From Isoetes taiwanensis (taxonomy: Eukaryota > Streptophyta > Lycopodiopsida > Isoetales > Isoetaceae): a DNA stretch of 64,000 nucleotides. A program made the position numbers and the translations under genes. Shown piece after piece: positions 30,816-42,537 of the stretch. The first letter of the stretch is position 1. Each line of letters opens with the position of its first letter. The notes under the pieces were generated by a model, which was not told the origin of the DNA, did no database searches, and saw only the letters and a program-made list of their open reading frames with translations. The stretch is taken from the NCBI GenBank assembly GCA_021234155.1, contig JAJEKV010000008.1:11028740-11092739 (forward strand), read 5' to 3'.

Positions 30816-31918
30816 TACGGCGTTCCAGTAGCTTGCTATAAAGGCATGTAATGATTTACCGTCTTTTAGTGCTTGTAGATAGAACATGCATTAAGGATGG
30901 CCATAAAAATGATCCTCTTTGGCATTATAATGCTCAACTGCATCTGCCAGAAAAGCAGAAGAAGAGCTTTTCTGTATCCTGCAACCATAGCGCCCATAAG
31001 GAAAATACTTCTATGATGTGTCTTATGAAAGATGTGCATGCATCCTCCAAATTGTGGCAGAACCCAATGTTAACTCAAATTCTAAGCCACTAAGACAATG
31101 TGTGCATAATTTTTTGACCATAACAAGCACCTCATATGAAGAAACATAACCATGTCAGGATTTACATTGTCCAGCATTCAAGAGAGCACGGACAGAATTC
31201 ACTCCTTCCAGTTGTATTTGCTCAAATAGCTGAATGGCAATCTTTGAAGAGTGAGCATGGAAGTCCAGACAAGAACACTGGGGGGCAGATGCTGCAAGAA
31301 TAAGGAAGTTGACGGCAAAGAAGCATACAGCAATAGCCACGGTACACTAGTATATAGGAGTTAATGATAAAGTTTAAGTTCCGGTTGAGAGATACATCCA
31401 CAAAAAGATAAGGATATTTTGAATTGAAGAAGCTGAAAGCTCTGATGAAGGAGGCAGGCTATTTCCTTGACATCAGTTCTGTATGATGTTGAGGACGAAC
31501 ATAAGGAACATTTTATTTTTGTATCACTCTGAGAAAATGGCCATTGCATTTGGTATTATTAGCACACCTGATGGAACTCCTTTGCATATTAAAAGATCTA
31601 TATATTTATGAAGACTGCCATAGTGAAATTAAGTGTATTTCCAAGATTATACCCTGAAATCCTGATTCATGATGCCAGGTGTTCGGTTTGAAAGTGGAAT
31701 TTGTGCTTGTGTTTATTACTGTGATAAGTAATCAAATCATTGGAATTGATTCATGATAACAAGTTGTTTAAGCTGCGACATAAAAATTCAACCCAAATAT
31801 GTGCAGCAAAGTCCCATTATTCAGTTTGACAAACTTTGGATGTATCAGCACAGTGCTACTTAGTGTTGTAAACACATGGATCCACATCAGACAGTAGCTA
31901 AAGATTGACTAATGGAGC
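30816..31918. other. Gene-less or weakly coding stretch
   Basis: A plus-strand frame at 30851-31093 (DGHKNDPLWHYNAQLHLPEK) could be exon debris but shows no family. A minus-strand frame at 31155-31340 looks like a signal peptide but has no ATG. Nothing is firm. Confidence 0.3.
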
Positions 31919-32040
31919 CAAGAATACAAGCTCCTCGGGACGAGAATTTGGGCTCTTTAGGGCTGCTTGCACACAACAAATCAGGGCCTATATATGACAT
32001 AAAGAGCCCAAATTCTCGTCCTGAGGAGCTTGTATTCTTG
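31919..32040. other. Near-perfect 41 bp hairpin, candidate small-RNA precursor
   Basis: Arm 31919-31959 is the inverse of arm 32000-32040 over all 41 positions except one, and that one is a G:U pair if the plus strand is transcribed. The loop is 40 nt. The arm contains CAAGCTCCTCGGGACGAG. No target duplication is visible at the base, so it does not look like a MITE. Plant MIRNA precursors and inverted-repeat siRNA loci have this form; very young MIRNA genes are nearly perfect like this. Confidence 0.6.
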
Positions 32041-33142
32041 CCAGTGCAAAAGCTGGTCTTTATGATCATGTTGATAGTAGGCTACAAGGATGAATAACGT
32101 TTTAGTGGATCCATGATTTCTTGGTTCTGTACATTTTCTGTGGTCTAATACGACATGGAAAAGAAACTAATGGTGATTTCTTTTAATATTTTTAAAGACT
32201 TGATATGTTATGCAATACGCATGCATATCTCAGGCATATCTCTGAGCAGAATTCATGTTCTTTTTCACCCTCAAGGATGTTTGCTTGGTTATGCTTCTCC
32301 TTTCCCTTTTCCTCCTCCACTTCCTCTGTTCTTCAAAGTTCAACTGCTATGGCTGAGCAATCCTTCATAGCTAATGTTCATCTAGTATCAGGAAACTACA
32401 TCACTGCTTGTACAAGTGATTTCATTCATATGGAGTTGTCAGCCTTCTAATACTTTTGGAGATTGTTAATCCAGAAGAATATGACGAATTAGTGGAATTC
32501 TGATTCATCCTCTGGCTTTGATGCATGTGATTAGCACCAAAATGGACTGTATTGAAGACCGATTAAAATCAAGTGAACAATCACTTCAAATCCAAATTCA
32601 AAAGGGCATTGCAGGTGTGGAGAATCATTCACTACATGATCTAGCAGAACAGAGGGAGCAACATGAAACCTGTTCCAGCTTTCTGTTCATTTATGAATAC
32701 CAAGTTTAATGACCATTGACGTACAAACAGTTTTGGATAAATAAAAGAGAAGCAATTTAATTTGGACTACATGGGCTTGTGAGCTTGATTATTCAGTTTT
32801 TTTACAAAACCAGATAGAATCTCTTCATTCACTTGCATACGCCAAGAAAAGCCTCCAAAAAGTAAGTAAAGTAAGAAAGTCTCTCATTTGCTTTATTTAC
32901 AAAATGAATTGGCGGCTGGCAGCTGTAAATCACACTTATAAAACGGATATCTACAGATAAATAATTGTATATCAGCGACTTTGGATTGTAAATAACTTAA
33001 TGCATGTGCTATGGCTGCGGCCTTCTATTTCTAGGTAGTGACGTGAAGGCAGGGCAGATCAATGCAACGCAATTGCACAAAAGCCTCCGGTCTTAAGATT
33101 AAAGAAAGATTTACAGAGTCTGAAAAATGAGTTGTTAAATGA
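32041..33142. other. Gene-less stretch; 3' flank of the membrane-protein gene
   Basis: No supported coding region. The part nearest 33143 would hold the 3' untranslated region of the minus-strand gene that follows. Confidence 0.4.
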
Positions 33143-33809
33143 TCAGTGAAGAAAATCATAGATTGCCGAAAGAACAAACACTAGAACTCCAGTTCCGACT
33201 AGTATGATCATGGGGATAATGGTTCTCTCAGACCAAGAATTATGACCGCAACCCATAGATCCAAGTCTGATCTCTACAACACAGATCATGGATAAAACAA
33301 GAAAAACAGTTCCCGCAACTGACCCTATTGCAGAACCCATCATTCCACATCTCAGAAACCTTGCATTTATATTAGTTCCATGTGAACTATCATTCTCATC
33401 CCTGCTATTTGCTATCACAACAAACAGCTTCATCCCATGAGCTACCAGTGTTGATAAAAGAAAGCAACTAAATGAAAGAACTTCAAACATTAGCAGGTAT
33501 TTCTGCGCATCCTTTTTTGTCGAACAGTATGGATTTATAGAAACTGCTTGATTTGGCGCAGTCAGTGAAAGACCTAAAAATACTGCAATTGTGAAGAAGG
33601 AATTCACATTCATAACCGCATCTAATGCTGTTACATGAACTGTGGTTGCCCCTTTTTTAAGATTCCCCTTTAAAGACCTCATCTCTGTCAGCATTCTGCA
33701 GATTCAAATTGGCATTGCTGAGGAACTTGAAGATTTTACAGCAAAATTTTTCTAGGATTTCAAGGTGATCAACGTACCTGTGGTTGTGTTCTGTGCTGCT
33801 CGTAGACAT
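33143..33809 (-). CDS. MEE60-like four-pass membrane protein
   Basis: Exon 1 (33809-33778) starts at ATG 33809, MSTSSTEHNH, and joins exon 2 (33695-33143) through CACAG|GTACGT and ATCTGCAG|AATG; the phase-2 splice restores Arg, giving 194 residues. The conserved stretch MRSLKGNLKKGATTVHVTAL and four hydrophobic segments (around VNSFFTIAVFLGLSLT, YLLMFEVLSFSCFLLSTLVA, AIGSVAGTVFLVLSMICVVE and IIPMIILVGTGVLVFVLSAI) match the plant family annotated as maternal effect embryo arrest 60. Predicted site is a cellular membrane; the biochemical role is not established. The frame is intact, the splice sites are canonical, and a TATA-rich element lies about 50-70 bp upstream. This is the most convincing ordinary gene in the window. 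Confidence 0.85.
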
Positions 33810-33857
33810 TTTGAACCTTTGGCAATTAAAATTAGCATGCCTTCATCAGTGATATCC

Positions 33858-33877
33858 TCCTTGTATATATATATATC
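33858..33877 (-). promoter_or_regulatory. TATA-rich promoter element
   Basis: TATATATATATA run about 50-70 bp upstream of ATG 33809. It reads as a TATA box on either strand; the position fits the minus-strand gene. Confidence 0.5.
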
Positions 33878-33879
33878 CT

Positions 33880-35600
33880 CATTGTATTGTATGGGTCAAA
33901 AGAGATAAACTTTACTTTTCTTTTTTAAACCATTTGATGAAAAGGGTAATGCCAACCTATGCCAGCAGGTAAGCGCCTGACAATGCCTTAATAGCTGTCA
34001 TAGAATTAGAAAATCATTATCCTGCCTCTTATTCCCAGGCATAAACAGGGTTCGAAATTAGAATTTGCCCTAACCATTAAAAATGTCTGCTTACATTTAA
34101 GGCTGCCGGAAATACATGAAATTATAGTGTACTTTCCCGGAAATCCTTAGAAACTTCTCCAGAAATAGCTTGAAAAAACGCCGGGAATATTTTTTGGCTA
34201 TCGGAAATTTTTTGGAATGGCCGGATTTTTAAGGGTCGAACCTCTCCAATTTCGAACCCTGGGCATAAAACAGTTTTATGGGAGCCCTCGAAATATTGGC
34301 CACAAAAAAAAAAAAAAAAAGGGGCCAACTCCCCCAAAAATGTGGTGTATTTTTTGTGGTTCAAAACATGACAATACTACGAATATGCCCATGGATATAC
34401 TGTGAATATCCAATGATTCAATCACGACAGTGCCCAATATATAAGGCGCTCGAGTCCAATTCTTCTGCCCAACATTCCACACATATAGAAGGCCCAATTC
34501 TAAAACCAGTCTATTCTAACGTTGGCAAACCAAGCTCTATATTCTCGATGTAATCTAGAACTTCTCCTTCTTATGTTATAGGGTCCTCATGGATGTTATA
34601 ATAATATCTATCTATCTATACATCCATCCATATAGGGAACCCTCAGCAATCTTCATTTAGCATTGCTAACAGCTTTTGCTTCAACGGGATTTATGATATG
34701 TGGTGCGGCACGGACGACTAACAATTTCCACGTTACACACGGAAGAAAAATTATGACATTCTTGGAATGTCAATTGAGCTCTATGCCAACAGAGTCGCCC
34801 CATTTCCATGCTAAGAATGTCATGTAACTTGCCTTTCCTGCATACATATTATTTATGTTGTGTGGAAATTAGGCCTTTGATTACATGACTCTCTCATCCT
34901 CCTTCCTTCCTTCCTTCCTTCCTTCCTGACAAATGCTTCCTTTTTATCCATTATGTATTTGCCCCTCTCATCTTGACAAATGGGCTTCTTTTTTGTCCAT
35001 TATGGCACTCCTGCTCGAGCACATCCTATTGGGCACCGGGGTTAAACCCCTCACAGTGTAGCCATAAAGAGGATCTTGAAAAAATGTGAGATGCTATTGG
35101 AGTATAGAAGTTGGGGAATCACATATATATTATATTATACGTTATGGTATAATTAACGGAAGAAATCAATGAATCATAAATGTCCAACTTCACACATTTA
35201 TCAAAAGTGTCAATAAATACCTAGACCCCACTTCTTGAAGCAAGTCTTGGCCAAAGTTGACTTCCTAAAAGAGACTTCAACATTGTTGTTGAACTTGTAA
35301 GCAAACAATTGATGTCCCTTTCTCTTGTGCTAACTCATGATGGTATCAATAATCATAATAGACGTTACTGAAACCATCATATTTTATGTTATTAACCATG
35401 GCGGTTTCTTAGTATATTTATATTTTTTTATGTGGGCAATTTCTGTTTACAAACAATAATTATATCTATTTTTCTTAACATATATAAATCTCAAGGGCAA
35501 GATGCTTTAGGCATATTCGGAGTTGATGTTTGCTCCTAAATTCGCCATGTATTTCCAGGGGAAAAAAATAGGGAAAATAAAAAAAGCCACGAAAATAGGG
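33880..35600. other. Gene-less stretch with microsatellites
   Basis: Contains an A17 tract near 34303, a TATC run near 34605 and a CCTT repeat at 34908-34927. A 12 bp inverted repeat (ATGACATTCTTG, about 34752 and 34812) is too short to interpret. No gene supported. Confidence 0.5.
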
Positions 35601-35634
35601 TTGGAAGAAGATGCCTTTGAATCTGGGGTTTGCA

Positions 35635-36222
35635 GGTCTCCGGCGCTCAGCTGAAACCGCCCTCTTTGGAGCGTCAGACCCATCTGCAGCCTAGTAGCAA
35701 CGTCCATAATGCTGTCTCTTCAACTATTCATGTTCGTAAGAAAACCTCTGGAATCCCTCATCTCCGGTAAGATCCTTCAAGCCATAGCTCTGCTTTTTCA
35801 AGGATTCTTTCTGTTATAGAATCATTCTGACTATTTTTTTGAAAAATCAGATATCAAAATCGACAAGGTCGGAGTTGGAGGATTCACTCGGAGTTGTAGG
35901 TCGACAGAAAGGGGCCGTGGAAGTTGTTTACGCTTCAAAAAGACCTCTTTTCTCTTCATAGCCTGACATTTTGCTCATAAAACCTGCTTCAGATCTGCCA
36001 TAGCCAGAGCTTAGCCCCAAAAAAAAAAAATTCTCCTTATTTTTTCGAACTGGTAATGCATCAAATCCGCCATAGCCAGAGCTCGAATGATATGATGGGT
36101 TTTTTTTTACAAATGCTACATTGATAGATTTCCTTCATGCAGATGTGGATGCGGATGCAGATGCTGCTGAAGATGCGGCTTGCTTCTCACAGTTTGAATT
36201 CGATCTCGCTTCTTCCAGTTAA
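35635..36222 (+). CDS. Possible three-exon gene, unrecognised
   Basis: A candidate exon after GGTTTGCAG (35635) reads VSGAQLKPPSLERQTHLQPS then SNVHNAVSSTIHVRKKTSGI up to the donor CTCCG|GTAAG at about 35766. A second could start after GAAAAATCAG at 35850 (RYQNRQGRSWRIHSEL). A last exon after TTCATGCAG at 36140 reads DVDADADAAEDAACFSQFEF and stops at 36222. The splice sites are good but the frames between exons are not unique and no family is recognised. It may be the end of a gene or chance. Confidence 0.25.
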
Positions 36223-37389
36223 TTCTTGGGCTTATGGTACCTTTTGTTTTGCTACCCTAGGTCGGTATGGCATTGATGAAGGCGGTGGCTCGGCATTTGT
36301 GAAAGGGGCTAAGATGTCCCTCTGACTCCAAAGACTAATGCTGCTTCAGTTTGTTATTAGTCAGGTTAGAGCTCTAGGTTATAGCTATGGCCACTTCTTA
36401 CGGCAAAAATGGGTAGGCCTTCTGTAGTCTTCAAAGGAACCGTCCTCTTCAACAGCGATGTGAGCTCCTTTATTATTGTATTTTGTCTTTTGTTTGCTTG
36501 CTCCATAGTCCAAACACCAAATCCCTCAGCAATGGTAAATGGTGAGCTAACAAAGTTCGTTGTGTGCTCAAGGTAATTCAGGCAGATCGTCGTGGTGAGG
36601 CAGTCATACAATATGTGGAAGTCACATGATGAGTTGTAGATGGCAACCACACTACGATGTACCAATTGTAGAGACAATTTGATAAGTCTGCATTGTTTTA
36701 AAATTTTATATCTTTTTCCTGCTTCAAATGCAGGGTTTATGCTTATGTCTTGGTAATGCGGATCATCTGATATCATATAATCAGCTTTGTCAAATGGCAA
36801 ATGGAGAACACCAAGATATATTTGTGTAAGAATCTGCCCTCAATGTTTTCTAGCAGAATGGGACGTTTTTGCCCATGCTCTTATCACTGAGATGAATGGG
36901 CTACTCTATGAAATGCATGGACCAATGTAGGACAACTAAGCCACTCTTAAATTTGACATGTCTTAACTGTTGAAGTCATTTGGTGTAGAAGATGTCAAAC
37001 TTTGAAAAACTATCATTAAGTTTGTGTATGTGATTCAAATTTTAAAAGGTTAGTGATTTATATTCTTTTATATTTCTCTCTAAAAGGGGGCAGCAAAAAT
37101 AAAACACACTATAGTGGTCTAATTTATGCAGTAGAGATTTTAGTTTGTCTGTTGTATGAGATATTGTGAAATAGTTCCTCTGAGGATTCTACGAATATTT
37201 CCTCTTCTGTTCCAAGTTCCAGTTGTTTGATTATTCATGGCTCCTCTACAGGGCTCCTTTGCAGCTAAACGTGGCTTTAACTATTGCATCTATATACCAT
37301 ATTGTTTTTATGGTCTAAGAATGTCACACCAGATAATATAAAGTCATGCATGATTAAATTATCAAAGAGTTGATACCTTACTTTCTAGG
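36223..37389. other. Mostly gene-less; one doubtful minus-strand frame
   Basis: A 144-codon minus-strand frame (36800-36366) contains EGFGVWTMEQANKRQN, and another frame at its end gives HIAVEEDGSFEDYRRPTHFC. Either could be exon debris. No family match and no clear splice pairing. Confidence 0.25.
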
Positions 37390-37727
37390 TTGATCTGTAC
37401 AACAAGTGCAAGAGTCTGGACGAAGCAAGCCAAGTTTTGCATGGGTTACTGAATCAAGGTATGCAATAATAGCAGGTTACGCTTATTTTGGAATTAGTTA
37501 GTTTTTAAATGATGCAGCAGCATGATATACAACCAGATCGGGCAACCTTTTGTGTTGCCTTGCAATCATGTGCAAATGTGAACATGCTACCTTTTGTGTT
37601 GCCTTGAAATCATGTGCAAATGTGAACATGCTAGAGAAAGGTAGGATTCTTTATGATCAAATTATTGAAAGGGTTTCCAATCAGATGTTGTAGTTGGAAG
37701 TGCCCTGGTTGATTTTTACGCAAAGTA
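37390..37727 (+). pseudogene. PPR gene remnant, left part
   Basis: Pieces of a plant PPR protein in order but in different frames: DLYNKCKSLDEASQVL, QPDRATFCVALQSCANVNML, EKGRILYDQIIERG and VVVGSALVDFYAK, the last ending exactly where a MITE begins. A 44 bp direct duplication (CCTTTTGTGTTGCCTTG to GTGAACATGCTA) lies at about 37545-37632. PPR proteins act in organelle RNA editing and processing; this copy cannot. Confidence 0.75.
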
Positions 37728-38178
37728 ACACAAACCATTAACACACAACTAACATTATTAACACAAACCATTGCATTTGACACATTTAAATTAAAATCCC
37801 CCTTAAACCCCCTTTGGTTTGGGTGCATATTCACACGGGGGGTTACGTAGGGCAGCGAGAGCCTCAAAAAATTTAGAATACATGTACAAAATTAACACCA
37901 TTAAGTACATTCTCTCAAACCTTATAGTATTTTGCAAACCTTAATATACAGTATACAAAAATTTGTACATGCATACCCCACAAACGAGGATTGCTATGTA
38001 CGGTCCAGATCTTGGAATAAAGGGAAAATATGCCCATCCGACAGCTCTCGTTGCCCGAAGTAACTCCCTGTGTGAATATGCGCCCAAACCAAAGGGGGTT
38101 TAAGGGGGATTTTAATTTAAATGTGTCAAATGCAATGGTTTGTGTTAATAATGTTAGTTGTGTGTTAATGGTTTGTGT
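37728..38178. mobile_element. Long-TIR MITE, 451 bp
   Basis: Inverted arms of about 130 bp, almost identical over the first 95 bp (ACACAAACCATTAACACACA, then a block with CCCCCTTAAACCCCCTTTGG). TA lies on both sides. The centre of about 190 bp is unrelated to the arms. A truncated relative is at 45797-46147. It interrupts a PPR remnant. Confidence 0.8.
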
Positions 38179-38796
38179 TAACTAAAAATTTTTTTGGCCC
38201 CTTCGGGCCCTTAAGGATGGTGTAGGGATGTAGACATAGACATTACCTAATACTCTAATGATGGATGGTATATCATAGCCTCACAAATCTAACAAACTAG
38301 AGGTGCTCAAATTATGGAAACGAAAACATTGCATAGAATTAGACATGTAATATTATACCAATACCAATATTAATACATGAGGTAGCTGGATATCAGCGGT
38401 TGTCCAAAGATACTTCACTTTCGAGGGTTGAAGTTATCGCTCTCTTATCTGAATACTATTTCATTAGCTGAATATTATTTCATTAGCCATTTATAAGACA
38501 ACGCTCATGAAGCTTCCAGTTTGATAAGGGAATTAGCAGCATGTGATAAATAACATTTATTCCACAACCTAATTGAAATGGATTCCCATGCTACACATGT
38601 CAGCAATGAATGATTAGCTGAACCTTATATATGGATAGAAACTAGCCTTGGACTAACAGACATTTTACATTAAACATGCCAATATCAGCAATCTTTTCAC
38701 GGGACGCATGCATCAGGATAAGAGAAGAAAGTTTTCAAGATCTGAATTCAATATAAAAAAGTAGAAACTTTGCAAAATAAATGATGATTATTGCAT
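38179..38796. other. Gene-less stretch
   Basis: AT-rich; no gene, repeat or regulatory site supported. Confidence 0.4.
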
Positions 38797-39385
38797 ACCC
38801 ATTGCAGCATCCTTGAGGCACGACCTCATAGCCTTTCCAAGGCTTACACATGCTTCAACACACAACTCCAAACCTTCCAAAATCCTTCCAGAAGACTATT
38901 CGCCAGTCATAGTAAGATGAGTAATTTCGTTTCTTGAAGTCATGTGTGCAACTAACAGGCTTCCATCTTCAGATCTCTGCTCATCATCAGTAGGGTCCAA
39001 AAGGATCATATCCCTAATAAAACTTGCAGATATAGCTGACACAAGGTCATACATGGCAATCCCAGCATCTGCAAGCGCAAGTGATGCGCAATTTATAACA
39101 ACACTAATCCCCTCCACCAGATTGTAGAATCAATGCAAAAACATCTACTGTTGTCTTAGGAAATGAATGCAAATCGATAGCCCCTGCCAGAGATTTATAC
39201 AGTGCAGATGAATATTCTGCGGAGTCTAATGACTGATTGGGCTTCCCCCTAACAGCAGTTGCAAAGGTAGTAAATTTTACATGGCAATTGAGCCTACCTG
39301 TATCACTGAATGCTTGGGCTTTGTTTCTGCTTTCTCTCGAAGGAACACAACCCATTATTCTGCTCGCATGTTTTTTGTCAAGCAA
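38797..39385 (-). pseudogene. Exosome subunit MTR3-like (RNase PH fold), dead copy
   Basis: Minus-strand readings match the plant exosome core subunit MTR3: SDTGRLNCHVKFTTFATAVR, FPKTTVDVFALILQSGGGD, then after a frameshift near 39110 SVVINCASLALADAGIAMYD, EDGSLLVAHMTSRNEITHLT, and after an in-frame TAG at about 38894 LEGLELCVEACVSLGKAMRS. MTR3 is one of the six RNase PH-like ring proteins of the RNA exosome. The piece has no introns over about 590 bp, lacks the N-terminal part, and carries a frameshift and a stop, so it is a pseudogene, perhaps processed. Confidence 0.8.
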
Positions 39386-40095
39386 AAGCTTTTACGTTCA
39401 AATCTGAACCTACTCTGATCAGAAAAGAAATTCTACCAGCAGCAATTCATCACAGATATGAGAGCATTAAATGGAACCCAAAAGCCAGCTACAAGCATCA
39501 GATTCAATGCCATAAGGTAATTTCGAACTACCATAGAAATGAAGTGTATGGCATACAGAGATGAATAAAAAAAGAGGTACTCTGAACTCCAGCCCCTACC
39601 TGCTAGCCAAACCAACAGTCCTTTTTGATCCACCTTCAAATTGCAATGTTGGAAGTTTCCAGCTTAGGGCATTCTTCCCCCTTGATTCCCAAGTGGGTTT
39701 GCCAGGATGATGCTGGAAAGGGCTTGGCTCAGGAATCTCCTGCCGGATCTAAATGCTGGTGGCCCAGGCCTGGAAGCAGCTCTTGTGCAGATTATACCAA
39801 CCCGCGATGCACTGCCATAACCGCCAACAGGCCATGCCTGCGGCCAGATATGCCACATGCCAAATCTGGAACCCTAATATTAACCACAAACCTATTCGAA
39901 AACCACAAACCTAATATTAACCTAATATTCGACAAACCTAATATTAACAATAAAAGCCCCACAACCACACGATTTTTCCTCTTCTTTAAAATCAATGGCT
40001 AACAAATGGGTGCACTCTAGAAATACCGTTTAGTACGTCCATGTGAATACGCCCGTGAAATCATATGAAAACCATGCCAAAAACCCCTGTTATAA
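39386..40095. other. Gene-less stretch with short repeats
   Basis: Four copies of ACCTAATATTAAC-like sequence at 39868-39950. The block 39985-40095 recurs, diverged, at 47145-47275 (TGCACTCTAG, TAGTACRTCCATNTGAATAC, CCCCTGTTATNATGCTA). Confidence 0.5.
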
Positions 40096-40096
40096 T

Positions 40097-40279
40097 GCTA
40101 GATATGGGAACATAGTAGAGGCATGTATAGTCTTTGATAAGTTACAACGTAAGAACGTGATATCATGGGCTACAATCATTGCAGCATATGCCCAGCATGA
40201 TGATGGCCTTAAAGCTTTAGAATATTTTCAGAGAATGCAAGTACTAGAAGGTGACAATTTGAAAAATAAAACAACATAG
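40097..40279 (+). pseudogene. PPR gene remnant, right part
   Basis: Reads NARYGNIVEACIVFDKLQRK then NVISWATIIAAYAQHDDGLK and ALEYFQRMQ, two consecutive PPR motifs of the plant PLS type. It stops soon after at 40279. In PPR proteins this part follows a VDFYAK-type motif, which is what the remnant ending at 37727 supplies, so the two may once have been contiguous. Confidence 0.7.
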
Positions 40280-40864
40280 GGAAAATTCGATGTCTATACA
40301 TGTCATTATCTAATTTTTACAATTTGCAATATGTATTTTTGATAGGAACTTTATTTGATTTGCATGTTATAACTTTAGACTAGGGCCTAGATTTTTAGTT
40401 GCTTTCCAAGTTTCACACTATACATAGAATTAAAGTTATAGTTTGACGTTTGCAGAGATGGCCCCGATGAAAGAAGACTACACTATCGAGCTAAATCTAG
40501 ATGAGTTCTAAATACTGATTGCAGGTCCTACTTTTTGTCTCTAAATTTGCAAATCAACCATGCCATTTATTTTTAACATTCAAAGTCTATATGCACAAGG
40601 CTTGGCACACATGAGTTAAGAATAGAATAGAATAGATTAGATTTTTTATCGTCCACAGAGACCAATTGGCCTATGGGACCCAAACAAAAAGAGAGCAGCA
40701 AGCGTATTACTGTCAGGATTAAAAAACCCCGGCCCCGAAGGGTTTTCGAGGGAAAATCTTAGTAGTAATAAGTATGCTGGCACGCTGTACAATTGTATAG
40801 GACAGCTCAATACTATCCCGGAGGACACAACTGAGTCCGTACATCCATAACCTCCTGGAGGTAT
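40280..40864. other. Gene-less stretch
   Basis: Includes an AATAGAATAGAATAGATTAG microsatellite near 40621. The part right of 40650 may be LINE 3' sequence, but no frame supports it. Confidence 0.4.
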
Positions 40865-41947
40865 GACCCCAACAAACCCACTGACGCCGTATTCAATAAC
40901 TCATGCAACGGTTGGCCAGGCATTAGTAATCCAACATACTGCTCTCAGATATGGGCAAACGTTGGGCAGATCTGGAGGGCATGACATTCATCCTCAATGG
41001 CGCCCTGGTGACAACACTGGCAAAGCCTTTCCTCCCATGCTTCCCGAGCCCAACGTCCTATCTCAATGCGGAGACGATGCGCACCTGTACGAATGGAAGC
41101 TATAAATCTGCGCTTCTTCATGGGCAAATGGTTGTACAAGTACTGGTGTGGGCCTCTCGTGAGCCTAGGATTGACTTGCTGTTGATAGTATACCAGCTTA
41201 ACGTGCGTCAGAGCATCTGCATCCCAGAGCTTGCTACGCATCTGTTTGCCTGTACACCCCAGCGTGCTGAGCTTGCTTGTCCTTCCAGCAGGCTTTTGAG
41301 GCATTGGGGACCCATCGTCATGGCCAAAGCAAGGTTGGGCAAACGTGTATCACCCATAGCGACCACCTTCTGGAAGTAAATGATATGGCGTTCCAATGCA
41401 GGGGGTAGAAAACCTGTCTCCTGGAGTAGTATCTGGTATGGAACTGTGGACTTTACCCCAAGGACTCGTGCCAAAAAGGCTTTCTGCACCTGCTCGAGGT
41501 CATTCCAGGTGTTGAGGGATATCATCGGACCTCACACTTTTGCCCCATACAAGAGGACCGACTCGACCAAGGCCCTAAACAAGTGTGATTGGTGGCCCCA
41601 TGCATACAACTCTGCCTTGTGGCTGTTGTTCTGCATGACATATAGTGCTTTCCAACCCGCCTTGACCCGCAACCTGATGGCAGCATCCCAGTGGGTGGTA
41701 GCAGAGAACTCGATCCCCAAAAGGTCGGAGCCACCTGTACATCTTGTCCCTAGTAAGTGAATGAGGGAAGCCTTGGCTGACGGGATGATGAAACTAGCAG
41801 CACTCTAGTTTTGGCCAAGTTAACTCGCATGCCAGTGAATCGGCAAAAAGTGTCAAGAGCATCCAGGTGACGTTGCATGTCCTCTGGAGTATAGGCCATG
41901 AGGTTGACATCGTCAGCATATATGAGTTGCCGAATTGTGTGATGCAT
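40865..41947 (-). pseudogene. LINE reverse transcriptase C-terminal half
   Basis: Minus-strand reading starts with the RT box LIYADDVNLMAYTPEDMQRH and GMRVNLAKTRVLLV, continues HWDAAIRLRVKAGWKALYVM, VQKAFLARVLGVKSTVPYQI and ends with the C-terminal Cys/His region SIRTGAHRLRIEIGRWAREA, CQCCHQGAIEDECHALQICP. This is the order of a plant non-LTR (LINE) ORF2. Frame breaks near 41750, 41530 and 41300 make it non-functional. The endonuclease and the N-terminal RT are absent. Confidence 0.85.
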
Positions 41948-41956
41948 TCAAGGTCC

Positions 41957-42340
41957 TCAAGTTATGGTGAACCTCTTCTGTTTGCACCTGTATGCACTTG
42001 TGCTCCTATGCATTCCATCACACAACTCTGCTTTGTGGTTGTTCTGCATTACATATAGTGCCTTCCAACTGTCACTCACAACTGGATAGAAGTTGTCCCA
42101 GTATATGTGGTAGAAGGGAACTGTACTCTCAAGTACTTGTAAGTGAGTGTTACCTCCACATTTTGTATCTAGTGAATTAAGGAGGCCTTGGCTGACGTAT
42201 GGATGGATAAGAAGCACGTTAGTCTTGGCCAGATTGACACACATATTAGTAGCCCAATACAAAGTGTCCAGGGCATCCGTGTGACACCACATGTCTTCTG
42301 GGGTGTAAGGGTGTAAATTTGATAGTGGTACGCCAAAATG
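41957..42340 (-). pseudogene. Second, diverged LINE RT fragment
   Basis: Reads PYTPEDMWCHTDALDTLYWA, MCVNLAKTNVLL and SWKALYVMQNNHKAEL, a second copy of the same RT stretch as 41600-41947, with more damage and an internal deletion. It lies head-to-tail with the better copy. Confidence 0.7.
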
Positions 42341-42537
42341 CGCGAAAGCACCAAGCACCTAAAGCACCTAAAATTCAGTCATAATTAATTACGGAAGAAC
42401 TGAATTGCCTCCTTTCCCACACGCCCTTTTCTTCTTTCTCTATTTTGATCCCTTCTTTTGAGTCCCCTATTTCCTTACCTTTTGCTACTTCAATTGGGCA
42501 ATTCAGTCATATAATTCTCTGAGCCGATTGTTTAACA

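Noticed and set aside
31155-31340. Small secreted peptide gene (hydrophobic start, Cys residues)
   Set aside because: No ATG; the frame opens after a stop with GTG only, and no upstream splice site supports it.
34752-34825. Short inverted repeat ATGACATTCTTG as a regulatory hairpin
   Set aside because: Only 12 bp arms with a long loop; expected by chance in AT-rich DNA.
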